From Rubripirellula sp. (lineage in GTDB: Bacteria; Planctomycetota; Planctomycetia; Pirellulales; Pirellulaceae): a stretch of DNA of 64,000 bases. The translations under genes were made by a program, and so were the position numbers. The notes below the pieces were generated by a model. The model worked only from the letters and a program-made list of their open reading frames with translations, searched no databases and had not been told where the DNA came from. The DNA lies in contig JAAXJB010000003.1 in NCBI GenBank assembly GCA_012270065.1, forward strand, positions 367,500-431,499, written 5' to 3'. Numbering within the stretch: the first letter of the stretch is position 1; each line of letters starts with the position of its first letter. Below are positions 9,127-17,288 of this stretch, piece by piece.

Positions 9127-9606
9127 TCACAGGTACATGCCGACAAAACCGTCAGCTGAATCACTCTGCGCCTGAATTGCCTGAATACGCGCCTCTGTCT
9201 GAGCCAAATCCCCAGCGTCAATGTAACGGTCAAATTCTACCAGCACCGCATGTTGTACGCTTTCAGAAAGAAAACCGACAACCGGTGCATTCAGCCATCC
9301 ACAAGTCTCATCATCAAGTTTCACGCTGATATCAACAGCTTTGGTTTTTCGGTCATTCTCACCGGTCATCACCGTGCCCTCGAACGAAAAGCTGACTCGT
9401 CCAGATCCCGGATCATTTGTCAGGTGGTAGCTACACCGACCACGATGAAGATAGTAGGTGTTATGTGAACCATGTTTTGCCATTGCCTCTTTGACGCGCA
9501 AAACGAACTGCTCATAGACCGGTGACGCATCCACCGGAACATCCAAACGCGTTACGCTACGCAGTGGCAGACAATCAAATTCTATCTCAACCCATTGACC
9601 GGACAT
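9127..9606 (-). CDS. Planctomycete-type conserved hypothetical protein, about 160 aa
   Basis: A soluble protein whose conserved-looking core begins SGQWVEIEFDCLPLRSV and contains HGSHNTYYLHRG, YHLTNDPG and FSFEGTV, then ends with SDSADGFVGMYL. I recall similar proteins in other planctomycetes but know of no assigned function. The ATG at 9606 is chosen because the recognisable domain starts immediately there; in-frame starts at 9633 (ATG), 9657 (ATG) and 9663 (TTG) would add up to 19 residues. The alternating hydrophobic pattern suggests a beta-rich fold. It is convergent with the helical-repeat gene (9 bases between stops). Confidence 0.7.
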   Translation of the reverse strand: MSGQWVEIEFDCLPLRSVTRLDVPVDASPVYEQFVLRVKEAMAKHGSHNTYYLHRGRCSYHLTNDPGSGRVSFSFEGTVMTGENDRKTKAVDISVKLDDETCGWLNAPVVGFLSESVQHAVLVEFDRYIDAGDLAQTEARIQAIQAQSDSADGFVGMYL

Positions 9607-9965
9607 TTTCGCACTCTGGCTAGAAAGTTTCATTCCTGAGCCGGTTTTCGATCCCATGCGCAAAGGACTTCATGAACAAGTCCTCACAACGGCTCAGGAC
9701 TCATGTTACCGAAATTCGCAAGTCCTCGCGATGGATCTCCACATTGGAACAGCATGCTTGAGACACAGTAACTGGGCACAGCCAAACGCATGAGAGGCTA
9801 GAGAGTGGCCCCGGATGAACTCACGTTGCAATCACAAAGACCGGGGAAAGGGCCAATACCGAAAGAAGCCGGAAACAGAAACAGCGATCCCGGGTCGGTG
9901 GTCCTACCGGACAGGTCAGGCACAGAAACGGCGGAGAAGTCCCGACCGCTTTGCCAGAAGCATCA
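9607..9965. other. Intergenic stretch without recognisable gene
   Basis: About 360 bases between two minus-strand genes. Only short open frames with implausible composition occur. I see no hairpin with a T-run, no tRNA and no clear promoter. It may hold the promoter and leader of the gene at 9127-9606, and the start ambiguity of that gene uses part of it. Confidence 0.5.
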
Positions 9966-11435
9966 CTAGGGTGTCCCAGTCAATGCATCAAGTTCACGTT
10001 CAATCTTCAGGTGTTTCTGCTCGATCTGTTGTTCCAGTTCGGCGTTTTCCTGTTCCAACCGGTTCATTTCAGCGTACATTGCTTCCGCCTGCACCGCGAG
10101 CTTTTCTGAATACTCACGAATTGAATTGTGTTCCAGCTCGAACTGTTTCAGGTCCTGCTCAAGCTTGTTTTTGACATCCTGGTTGTTCACCAGCATTTTC
10201 TGGGTTTTCTCAAACATCTCAGTGAGTACCGCCTTTTCAGCGGTAAGTTCCACCTTCTTGTCCGCGAGAGTGACCAGATTGAGACGAATTCGTCGGAAAA
10301 GGAAACCATAGTCATTGAGTGGCCGCAGGTAGTAATCTCCAAGTTTTTTTGCCACACCCAATTCAAGCAGTTCATCTGCGCCCTCTTTCTTCATCAGGAC
10401 AGGCTCACTGTCCTTTGAGAAAGTGATGTAACCATCATTCTCAGCATATTGCAGGGCAGCATCCAAGGCCCTCCCATTGCCGTCGAAGAATCCCCCATCC
10501 TCCAAGGCACGTTGCTGATCAGGACTGTCCACCTGGATTTTGTGAGTCTTGGTGAATTCCAACTGAACCCAATGTGTCTCTGGTGGATCATCCGTTTTCT
10601 TTGCCCGTCCATCCTCCAGATAAGCAAGCTTTGTACTTTCGGGAGCATTGGGCAGCAGGCTTTCTACCAGCTCTTTGTCAACGCTACCCAAGCAGTTCCC
10701 CGTCTCCGGAACATCCGAAGCGAGAAAAGGTCGATGACCGTCAGGAGGAAGAAGTTCGCATAACAGCCAACTGCTTGCTGCACCCTGTTCGATATATGCG
10801 ATTTGTTCCGCATCCAGCTTTCCTGCTGGTACCAGAGTCGCCTCGTCCGCGTTACTGGCCTGCACAATGAACTCGCCAAGGTAGAACGTCGGAACATTGA
10901 TTTGATCGTCATTCGGTGTCTCGGCAAACCCGTACACCAAGGTTTGGTCGGGCACCAATGACTCCGCATTTGCATTTTCAGGAGGCTCACCCGGTTGACC
11001 GGCGAGATTGTCGACGGGTGGCGGTCCCAGCAGAATGGTCTTCGGGTTGCCATTCAGATTGCTGCTTTTGTACTGCAAGTTGCGCCATCGACGTCCGGCC
11101 TCCAACGCCAAGCCAGCCAGCTCACTCTGAAGCTCAAGCAGACCACCGCTGGGTTCCGAGTCGGCACCAACAGCAACGCCACGCTCGATTTCCTGTGTTC
11201 GCGCACGTAGTTCAACCACTCGCTTTTCTAGATCTTCCTGCACTTTGTGCCAGGCGGAGCGGCTTTTGAGCACGACAGCCGTCGGAAACAGGAAAGCAAT
11301 TGACAGCAGCATTGTGAACACAACGGCCACAATGTTGAACCATCGCCAATTCGAGGCGGCTTTCCAAACGACGACAGCAAAGCCGACCAACAGAAGGAAC
11401 AGCACACTTGCGAGAATTATGTCAGGAAGACTCAT
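9966..11435 (-). CDS. Two-helix membrane protein with C-terminal coiled coil
   Basis: A 489-residue protein with two N-terminal membrane helices (about residues 5-25 and 34-54), then a coiled-coil segment (60-90), a large soluble middle domain (about 100-380) and a long C-terminal coiled coil rich in Glu, Lys and Gln (385-485, including EQENAELEQQIEQKHL). This is a planctomycete-type hypothetical family with no known activity; the architecture suggests a membrane-anchored scaffold. The helix hairpin would place the bulk of the protein on one side of the membrane. It is divergent from the large TolC-like gene at 11861, with a 425-base gap. Confidence 0.75.
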   Translation of the reverse strand: MSLPDIILASVLFLLLVGFAVVVWKAASNWRWFNIVAVVFTMLLSIAFLFPTAVVLKSRSAWHKVQEDLEKRVVELRARTQEIERGVAVGADSEPSGGLLELQSELAGLALEAGRRWRNLQYKSSNLNGNPKTILLGPPPVDNLAGQPGEPPENANAESLVPDQTLVYGFAETPNDDQINVPTFYLGEFIVQASNADEATLVPAGKLDAEQIAYIEQGAASSWLLCELLPPDGHRPFLASDVPETGNCLGSVDKELVESLLPNAPESTKLAYLEDGRAKKTDDPPETHWVQLEFTKTHKIQVDSPDQQRALEDGGFFDGNGRALDAALQYAENDGYITFSKDSEPVLMKKEGADELLELGVAKKLGDYYLRPLNDYGFLFRRIRLNLVTLADKKVELTAEKAVLTEMFEKTQKMLVNNQDVKNKLEQDLKQFELEHNSIREYSEKLAVQAEAMYAEMNRLEQENAELEQQIEQKHLKIERELDALTGTP

Positions 11436-11860
11436 GTTCGCTTTGCAATCATCACGGCAAGAGGTGGAGATACTTCTTCTGAATCGGCATCAGCACACCG
11501 GTATCAACGCACTGTTTCTCAGAGGAGAGGCAAAAAGCCTATAAGAGATAGTAAGTTGGGCTATTTGTAACGTCAAGGATTTCTCGGTAAGCACACGGAA
11601 AGGAGGACTTATTTCCCGGAGTGACTCACCCCCCGATCAATGGGTTTCACAGAATTGAAGTCTCCCAGTCGGAACAATCGTCAGTCTTGACCTAGATGGC
11701 GCTTGCAGAACGTCCAAACACAGGTGGAGTGTATCGCACAAGGCATATTGTTGGATTAATCCGTCGAACCGGCCGAACTGATTAAAGCGGGGATAGCCGA
11801 ATTCTGAAGGCAAACCGCTTTTACCCGACGAATCGCAACTGTTCAGCGGTCATCCAACTC
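11436..11860. other. Divergent intergenic region
   Basis: 425 bases between divergently oriented genes, so it must contain the promoters for both. No convincing -35/-10 pair is evident. An AAAGGAGG sequence near 11600 is followed by a GTG 14 bases later that opens only a 24-codon frame, which I do not call. The last 90 bases before the TolC-like start are A/T-richer and may be its leader. Confidence 0.45.
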
Positions 11861-14800
11861 ATGCAACGACCTCATAGAATCCGTCTCAAAACATCACTCC
11901 TGATAGTACTGATCACATGTACGGTAACTGGATGCCACAGGCAGTATTACCGTAAGCAGGCCGATATGGAGGCCTATCAGTTGATGGACGAGAAGGCCAC
12001 TGCCGTTGCCAGACCGCCCAACGTGCCACTGAGAATCGATGTCGATCGCCGAAGTCGAATGTTCAATCCTTTTGACCTCGATTTCCAGCCGATGCCTTTG
12101 GATGATCCTGCTTCCTATCGATACATGCAGTGTGTTGATGGGCGCCGTGGTTACCCACTATGGGAAGCTGCGGGACTGACCAACATCGCCGAAAGCCCTG
12201 ACTGGTGGCAATTTCTGCCACTGAACGAAGACGGGGTGCTTGTGCTCAATTCCGAAAATGCAACCCAGATTGCTCTGCTGCAGTCACCCCAATATCAGGA
12301 GCAGCTCGAGCAACTTTATTTTACAGCTCTTGATGTCAGTGGTGAACGATTCCAGTTTGACACACAATTTTTTGGCGGTGCCCAGAGCAGACTCGGCACG
12401 GATCGTGGCGGTCCAACAGAACTGACATTGGCAGATCGAAACATGAGGATGCGTCGCAATTTTGCGACTGGGGGAAATCTCCTCGTTGGTCTTGCCAACG
12501 AAATTGTCTGGAATCTGGGTGACTCAAGCGCGAATACGACCGCCAACGTACTGGACTTCACTCTTTTGATGCCACTCCTGCGCAACGCCGGCCGTGACAA
12601 GGTGATGGAAGGCCTGACGCAATCTGAACGCGACCTGTTGGCAAGCGTTCGAGCATTCGAAAGATTTCGAAGAAGTTTTTACCTCAACATTACAATTGGA
12701 AGTCGACTTTCAGCCAATGTTCAAAGTGCAGCAGGAAGCCTCTCATTGAGTCCCTCGGGCTTTGCATCCGCGGGCGGATTCATTGGCCTTCTGCAAAGCA
12801 AGCTTCAGATTCGCAACACGGAAGAGAACATCACGCGTCAACGCGAACTCCTGCTGATTTTCGAAGACAGCCTGATTGAGTTGTTGACGACTATCCCCGA
12901 ATCATCGCGCATCGTTAATCAACGCTTGCAGGTTGCACAAACCCGCCAACAACTGACCAACTCTCTGGACAGCCTGGTTTCACAGCAAGCCAGTTTCCAA
13001 TTGAGTGTTGATCAATTCCTTCGAACGCTGGGCCTGCCACCTTACATCTGTGTCGAACTTGATGATCCGATTCTGAGTCAATTTGAACTGATTGATCAAC
13101 GATTGCTCAGGCGGCGAGAAGAACTGAGCATTCTGCGCAACAATGTTGGCGAACTGAACATATCAATCCTTGAGCAGAGCGAATTCAAAATCGACGAAGA
13201 TACAGGACTGCCTGTCTCCCAAATCGAATGGACTCCACAGCTCGCTGAGTCACTTGAAAAGCTCGAAGCTGAACTCGAACCGCTTGAACAATTCCTTCGG
13301 GACATCATCAAAATCGATTTACCGAAGGTCGCGCAGGACATTGTCGAACTGGAGGAAGCAATTCCAGTACGGAAAAACCAGGCCGAAAGTCTGAAAGCAC
13401 TTTACAAAGCAGAGCAGGGTAGCATCTGCGGTCTGTTGAATGTGGCCGACATTGATGAATCCATTTTCGATACCTCGAAACTCGAGAGCGTGCTGGCAGA
13501 TTTGATCGATGACCGTCAGCAACTGGAAGACCGGCTGGTTAAATATCTCAAGAAGCTAAATGAGTTACAGAAGTCCTTCAAAGCCATTCAAGATTCAGCA
13601 CCAGGCAGCGTCGATCCACAGGAACTTGCACGTCAACTGAGGGATACGGTGATTCTTGCATCGCAGGATCTGGTGGCAGATCTTGGGAATGACGTACTTG
13701 TTCTCCAACTGCTACAGGCACAAGCCAGAACCGAGAGCGTCGTGCTGCCCGAAGTCAACATTACACCGGAAATTGCCTTTGAAATTGCGAGAAGAAACCG
13801 GAGAGATTACGCAAACGCACGTGCCGCTTTGGTTGATTCATGGCGTCAGATTGAAGTGGTTGCAGATGATCTGGAAAGCGAATTGAACGTTGACATACGC
13901 GGCGGCATCGGGACGACCGATGTCAACGCTCTGGGAGTCAGCAAGACTGGGAATCTGGACGTAGCATTGCAGTGGGATGCCCCGATCACAAGGTTGGTAG
14001 AAAGAAACAATTACCGCCGAATTCTGATCAGTTACGAACAGAGAAAGCGGGACTACTATCAGTTCGAAGATGCCATTTGGCAGACGCTACGCGCGGAGAT
14101 ACGACAACTGATGCGTGACCGCCTGCAATTTGAATACGGTCGCAAACAGGTTTCTATCGCTGCTGACCAGATCGAACTCAACGCAGACTTGAGGGACTTG
14201 CGGGAAGCCTCGGGTCAAGCCGGGACAGGTGCCTCTGTCGCTCGCGATACGATTCAGGCTCTTAATGCTCTGCTGTCCTCGCAAAACCGTCTGCTCAGCA
14301 TCTATGTGAACTACGAAACCGTAAGGCGAAATCTTGACTTCGATTTGGGGACCATGGAATTGACGCCAGAAGGCCTCTGGATTGACCCGGGTAAGATCTC
14401 GCCTGAAACAATGCTGCAATATGCAGGGACAACACTCGACGGTCTGATTGACTGTGGTTGCAACGATTGCGGTTTGCAATACAACCCCCTTCCTCGTGAA
14501 CCTGAATTCAGTGCCCCTGTATACAAAATCAGCCACGATCAACCCATCACTGTCGATGGCATGCCGATCGAGGAAACACCGCCACTGCCTGGAAACGGCG
14601 AGGATTCACCCACCGAAGCCATGCCATTGCAAACATTGGAACCCGCAGACATGCCGATTCCAGCTGAGATGCCCCCACCAGATTCACTGAAACCAAGACT
14701 TCCTGAAAGATCAGCAGATGAAGGTAATGGCACCATTGGGCGGAAAAACCAGACACTCAGTCATGGCCAGAAGCCGGAAAACGCCACACCCGACGAAGCA

Positions 14801-14893
14801 ACGTCTGATCCTGATCCTGTGCAGTCACCAGATAAATCCAGCCTGAACTCCCCGAGCCTGCCTGAGTTACCGGGGACTGACGAAGACCAGTAG
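11861..14893 (+). CDS. Very large TolC-family lipoprotein with inserted coiled coil
   Basis: A 1010-residue lipoprotein: hydrophobic segment at residues 11-23 and lipobox VTGC at Cys25. A conserved planctomycete-type N-terminal part precedes the first TolC repeat (about residues 130-410). A second repeat follows at about 630-860 and includes ITPEIAFEIARRNRRDYANA. Between them, about residues 412-625, lies an extra segment rich in Glu, Leu and Lys, predicted coiled coil, absent from ordinary TolC proteins of 450-500 residues. The C-terminus (about 890-1010) is Pro/Glu-rich and probably disordered. Likely an outer membrane export duct; no pump gene is adjacent. Confidence 0.8.
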   Translation: MQRPHRIRLKTSLLIVLITCTVTGCHRQYYRKQADMEAYQLMDEKATAVARPPNVPLRIDVDRRSRMFNPFDLDFQPMPLDDPASYRYMQCVDGRRGYPLWEAAGLTNIAESPDWWQFLPLNEDGVLVLNSENATQIALLQSPQYQEQLEQLYFTALDVSGERFQFDTQFFGGAQSRLGTDRGGPTELTLADRNMRMRRNFATGGNLLVGLANEIVWNLGDSSANTTANVLDFTLLMPLLRNAGRDKVMEGLTQSERDLLASVRAFERFRRSFYLNITIGSRLSANVQSAAGSLSLSPSGFASAGGFIGLLQSKLQIRNTEENITRQRELLLIFEDSLIELLTTIPESSRIVNQRLQVAQTRQQLTNSLDSLVSQQASFQLSVDQFLRTLGLPPYICVELDDPILSQFELIDQRLLRRREELSILRNNVGELNISILEQSEFKIDEDTGLPVSQIEWTPQLAESLEKLEAELEPLEQFLRDIIKIDLPKVAQDIVELEEAIPVRKNQAESLKALYKAEQGSICGLLNVADIDESIFDTSKLESVLADLIDDRQQLEDRLVKYLKKLNELQKSFKAIQDSAPGSVDPQELARQLRDTVILASQDLVADLGNDVLVLQLLQAQARTESVVLPEVNITPEIAFEIARRNRRDYANARAALVDSWRQIEVVADDLESELNVDIRGGIGTTDVNALGVSKTGNLDVALQWDAPITRLVERNNYRRILISYEQRKRDYYQFEDAIWQTLRAEIRQLMRDRLQFEYGRKQVSIAADQIELNADLRDLREASGQAGTGASVARDTIQALNALLSSQNRLLSIYVNYETVRRNLDFDLGTMELTPEGLWIDPGKISPETMLQYAGTTLDGLIDCGCNDCGLQYNPLPREPEFSAPVYKISHDQPITVDGMPIEETPPLPGNGEDSPTEAMPLQTLEPADMPIPAEMPPPDSLKPRLPERSADEGNGTIGRKNQTLSHGQKPENATPDEATSDPDPVQSPDKSSLNSPSLPELPGTDEDQ

Positions 14894-15230
14894 CGGATGT
14901 AGAAAACCAAACCGCTCATGCTGCAGGCCAGCCTCAACGCTCAAGTCGTTAAAAATGACCTGAAAAACTTCTTTTGGGTGGCATACGATCGCATCCCAAT
15001 TGCGATCGAACTGGCATCTGACAGTGACAATTAGTTTGCTGATACCGTCGTGATCTCGGGCAGTTCGACACGGCCCAGATCGCAACTCCGGATCCTGTGC
15101 TGCTTACGGCAAAATCAATTGAGGTGGGTGTTACAAAGATGTTACCCCAAGCTCATATGATGGCGCCTAAGATTTCCTGTGAGGGCAAAACAGTTAGCCA
15201 CAATCTCACATATGAAACAGGAAGTCCAAA
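14894..15230. other. Intergenic region before the thioredoxin-like gene
   Basis: 337 bases with no plausible gene. A purine-rich CAGGAAG sits 7 bases before the ATG at 15231 and is a good ribosome binding site. Two CATATGA words occur near 15155 and 15209, which may simply be chance. No terminator with a T-run was found after the TolC-like gene. Confidence 0.5.
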
Positions 15231-16535
15231 ATGCAAAAACAAATCTGGCTGTGTTCGTTGATCATCTTTGCGTCATTGCTTCAGTCCAAGACGGAAGTAT
15301 TGGCATGCGGGGACTACGGAACAACTTCCGCGGAATTTGAAGCACAACTCATGAAGCATTTGACAGATCGCATGCTGTCTCTTACTGCGATCCGAAATCC
15401 AATGCATGATCAGTGGCAGGAAATCACACGGATAACTGAGCAACTCAGAACGCTTGGTCAACCCGGCTTGAACGCCATCATCAAGTCTCGCAAGTTTCAC
15501 GCTGATCAAGGATCAGAGACGTTTCAATTAGACCGTCTGGACAAACAAATTGACATCATTGCCGGTCAGAAAAATGCGCTGGCATGTCAGTTGTTCTGGC
15601 ACAAATCTCTGGCAGATGCAAAAGCTCAGGCAATCACACTCGGCCGCCCGATTCTCAGCCTCCGGATGCTTGGACATCTGGATGAGGACCTGAGCTGTGC
15701 CAATAGTCGTTTCTTTCGGGAGATTCTCTATGCAGATGATGCCATTGCCGAATGCCTTCGTGAGAACTTCGTCTTGCATTGGAAGCCTGTCTGTGACGTT
15801 CCCGTAGCGACCATTGACTTCGGAAATGGCAGAAAACTTCGGCAGCCCATCATCGGAAATAGTGTCCATCTTGTGCTCACAGGAAAAGGTCGGGTCGTGG
15901 ATGGATTACCGGGGCTGGTGACTCAAGTAGAATTCATGAGTTGGCTGGATTCCGTCTTCAATCTGCACGGTTCAATTGATCAACTACCTGATTCAGAGCA
16001 GAACACACACCTGCAGGCTTGGCACAGAAATCGGGCACAACTACGTCGTCAGAGATCCGAACTCGCGATCCACCCTGATGAGAGTGTTGCTGACTTGAAT
16101 CCACTTGATCCAAAATGGCATGATGCGGCAGGCAGAAACACGCGTACAGCGGATTCACTCAAAACGATCCGACTATCAGAGAGCACATCCCTTGCCTCGG
16201 CAGCCATGCGTATTGCACCGCTCAAAATGGCTGCGGAATTACCTGTTTTCCGAATGGTTGATTCGGCAGGCCCGCGAGTTGAGCAGGACTCACTCTTCAA
16301 CCTTTATGGGCTTCAAACGAAGCTAGATGACTGGTACATCCAGAATGGTACTCCCGGCAACTATGAACAAATCACCAACAGAATCTACAAAGAACTCTTT
16401 CTGATGCCCCTCGACGATCCATGGCTTGGGCTCTCACCTGAGGACAGTTATATGGCTCTCGACAACAAAGGGCGACATCTCCCTGAGCATCCGGATATTT
16501 CAGCAATTCAAGCCTTGAACCCGCAAGCCAACTAG
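15231..16535 (+). CDS. Secreted protein with thioredoxin-like domain
   Basis: A 434-residue protein with a signal peptide (residues 1-25, ending near VLACG). The middle (about residues 120-250) looks like a thioredoxin-fold domain of a family I have seen in planctomycetes: GRPILSLRMLGHLDEDLSC, then NSRFFREILYAD, then FVLHWKPVCDVPV and a glycine-rich strand region. The usual CxxC redox pair is absent, so redox activity is doubtful. The C-terminal half carries no motif I recognise. It ends 42 bases before the response regulator at 16578 on the same strand, so it may belong to the operon of that two-component system. Confidence 0.72.
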   Translation: MQKQIWLCSLIIFASLLQSKTEVLACGDYGTTSAEFEAQLMKHLTDRMLSLTAIRNPMHDQWQEITRITEQLRTLGQPGLNAIIKSRKFHADQGSETFQLDRLDKQIDIIAGQKNALACQLFWHKSLADAKAQAITLGRPILSLRMLGHLDEDLSCANSRFFREILYADDAIAECLRENFVLHWKPVCDVPVATIDFGNGRKLRQPIIGNSVHLVLTGKGRVVDGLPGLVTQVEFMSWLDSVFNLHGSIDQLPDSEQNTHLQAWHRNRAQLRRQRSELAIHPDESVADLNPLDPKWHDAAGRNTRTADSLKTIRLSESTSLASAAMRIAPLKMAAELPVFRMVDSAGPRVEQDSLFNLYGLQTKLDDWYIQNGTPGNYEQITNRIYKELFLMPLDDPWLGLSPEDSYMALDNKGRHLPEHPDISAIQALNPQAN

Positions 16536-16577
16536 AAAAAGATGTGATTCAGACATTCCTTTCAATCGGTACCCATC

Positions 16578-17288
16578 ATGTCAGCTCCGTGCATTCTGAC
16601 CATCGAAGACGATCCTGCAATCAGACGTGGAATCGTTGATTCACTCAAAGCGACAGGGCATGTTGTATGGCAAGCTGACCGGGCCGATACCGGAATTGAA
16701 AAAGCACTCAGCAAGCCTTGTGACCTCGTGTTGCTCGACCTGGTTCTGCCTGGTGGTCATGGCCTTGACGTGCTTGCTGAGATACGAAAGCAAAAACCCA
16801 CGCTTCCGGTCATTGTTCTGACGGCGAAAGGCGAGGAACAGGATCGCGTCAAGGGACTTCGTCTTGGGGCGGAGGACTCCGTGGGCACGCCATTCTGTGT
16901 TGTTGAACTTCTCGCGAGGGTCGAAGCTGTACTCCTCCGGTCCCCGGCGCGTTCTGCACAACACCCCTCCATCACTTTTCCTCTCGGAAAAATCAACTGG
17001 GACAGTCGGGAAATCACATCGACAACCGGCTCGACTCATGTGCTATCCGAACGGGAATGTGCACTTCTCGATTACCTCAGCAGAAACGCAGGCAGGACGA
17101 TCGACCGCAATGAACTCCTGCAAGGTGTATGGCAAATCGAAGCAAAGGGTGTAACCACTCGCACCGTTGACATGCACATCGCCAGACTGCGAGAAAAACT
17201 GGCACCTGCATGCGGCGCCGCCGAGGCCATCAAAACCGTCCGCGGCAAGGGCTACATGCTTGACTCTGACCTTGTCGAATCCACATGA
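16578..17288 (+). CDS. OmpR-family response regulator with atypical receiver
   Basis: A 236-residue regulator: receiver domain (residues 4-118) and winged-helix DNA-binding domain (about 137-232, with the RTVDMHIARLREKL recognition region). Acidic pocket Asp11 and Asp12, phosphoacceptor Asp54 (LLDLVLPGG) and switch Thr82 are present. The near-invariant Lys before Pro-Phe is missing: the segment reads GAEDSVGTPF, with Thr104 where Lys is expected and Ser where Tyr or aromatic is usual. This Lys normally stabilises the phosphorylated state, so signalling may be altered. The gene overlaps the histidine kinase start by 4 bases (ATGA), indicating translational coupling. Confidence 0.93.
   Translation: MSAPCILTIEDDPAIRRGIVDSLKATGHVVWQADRADTGIEKALSKPCDLVLLDLVLPGGHGLDVLAEIRKQKPTLPVIVLTAKGEEQDRVKGLRLGAEDSVGTPFCVVELLARVEAVLLRSPARSAQHPSITFPLGKINWDSREITSTTGSTHVLSERECALLDYLSRNAGRTIDRNELLQGVWQIEAKGVTTRTVDMHIARLREKLAPACGAAEAIKTVRGKGYMLDSDLVEST

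Noticed and set aside
11606..11680. Short GTG-initiated frame after an AAAGGAGG sequence
   Set aside because: Spacing from the site to the GTG is about 14 bases and the frame ends after 24 codons.
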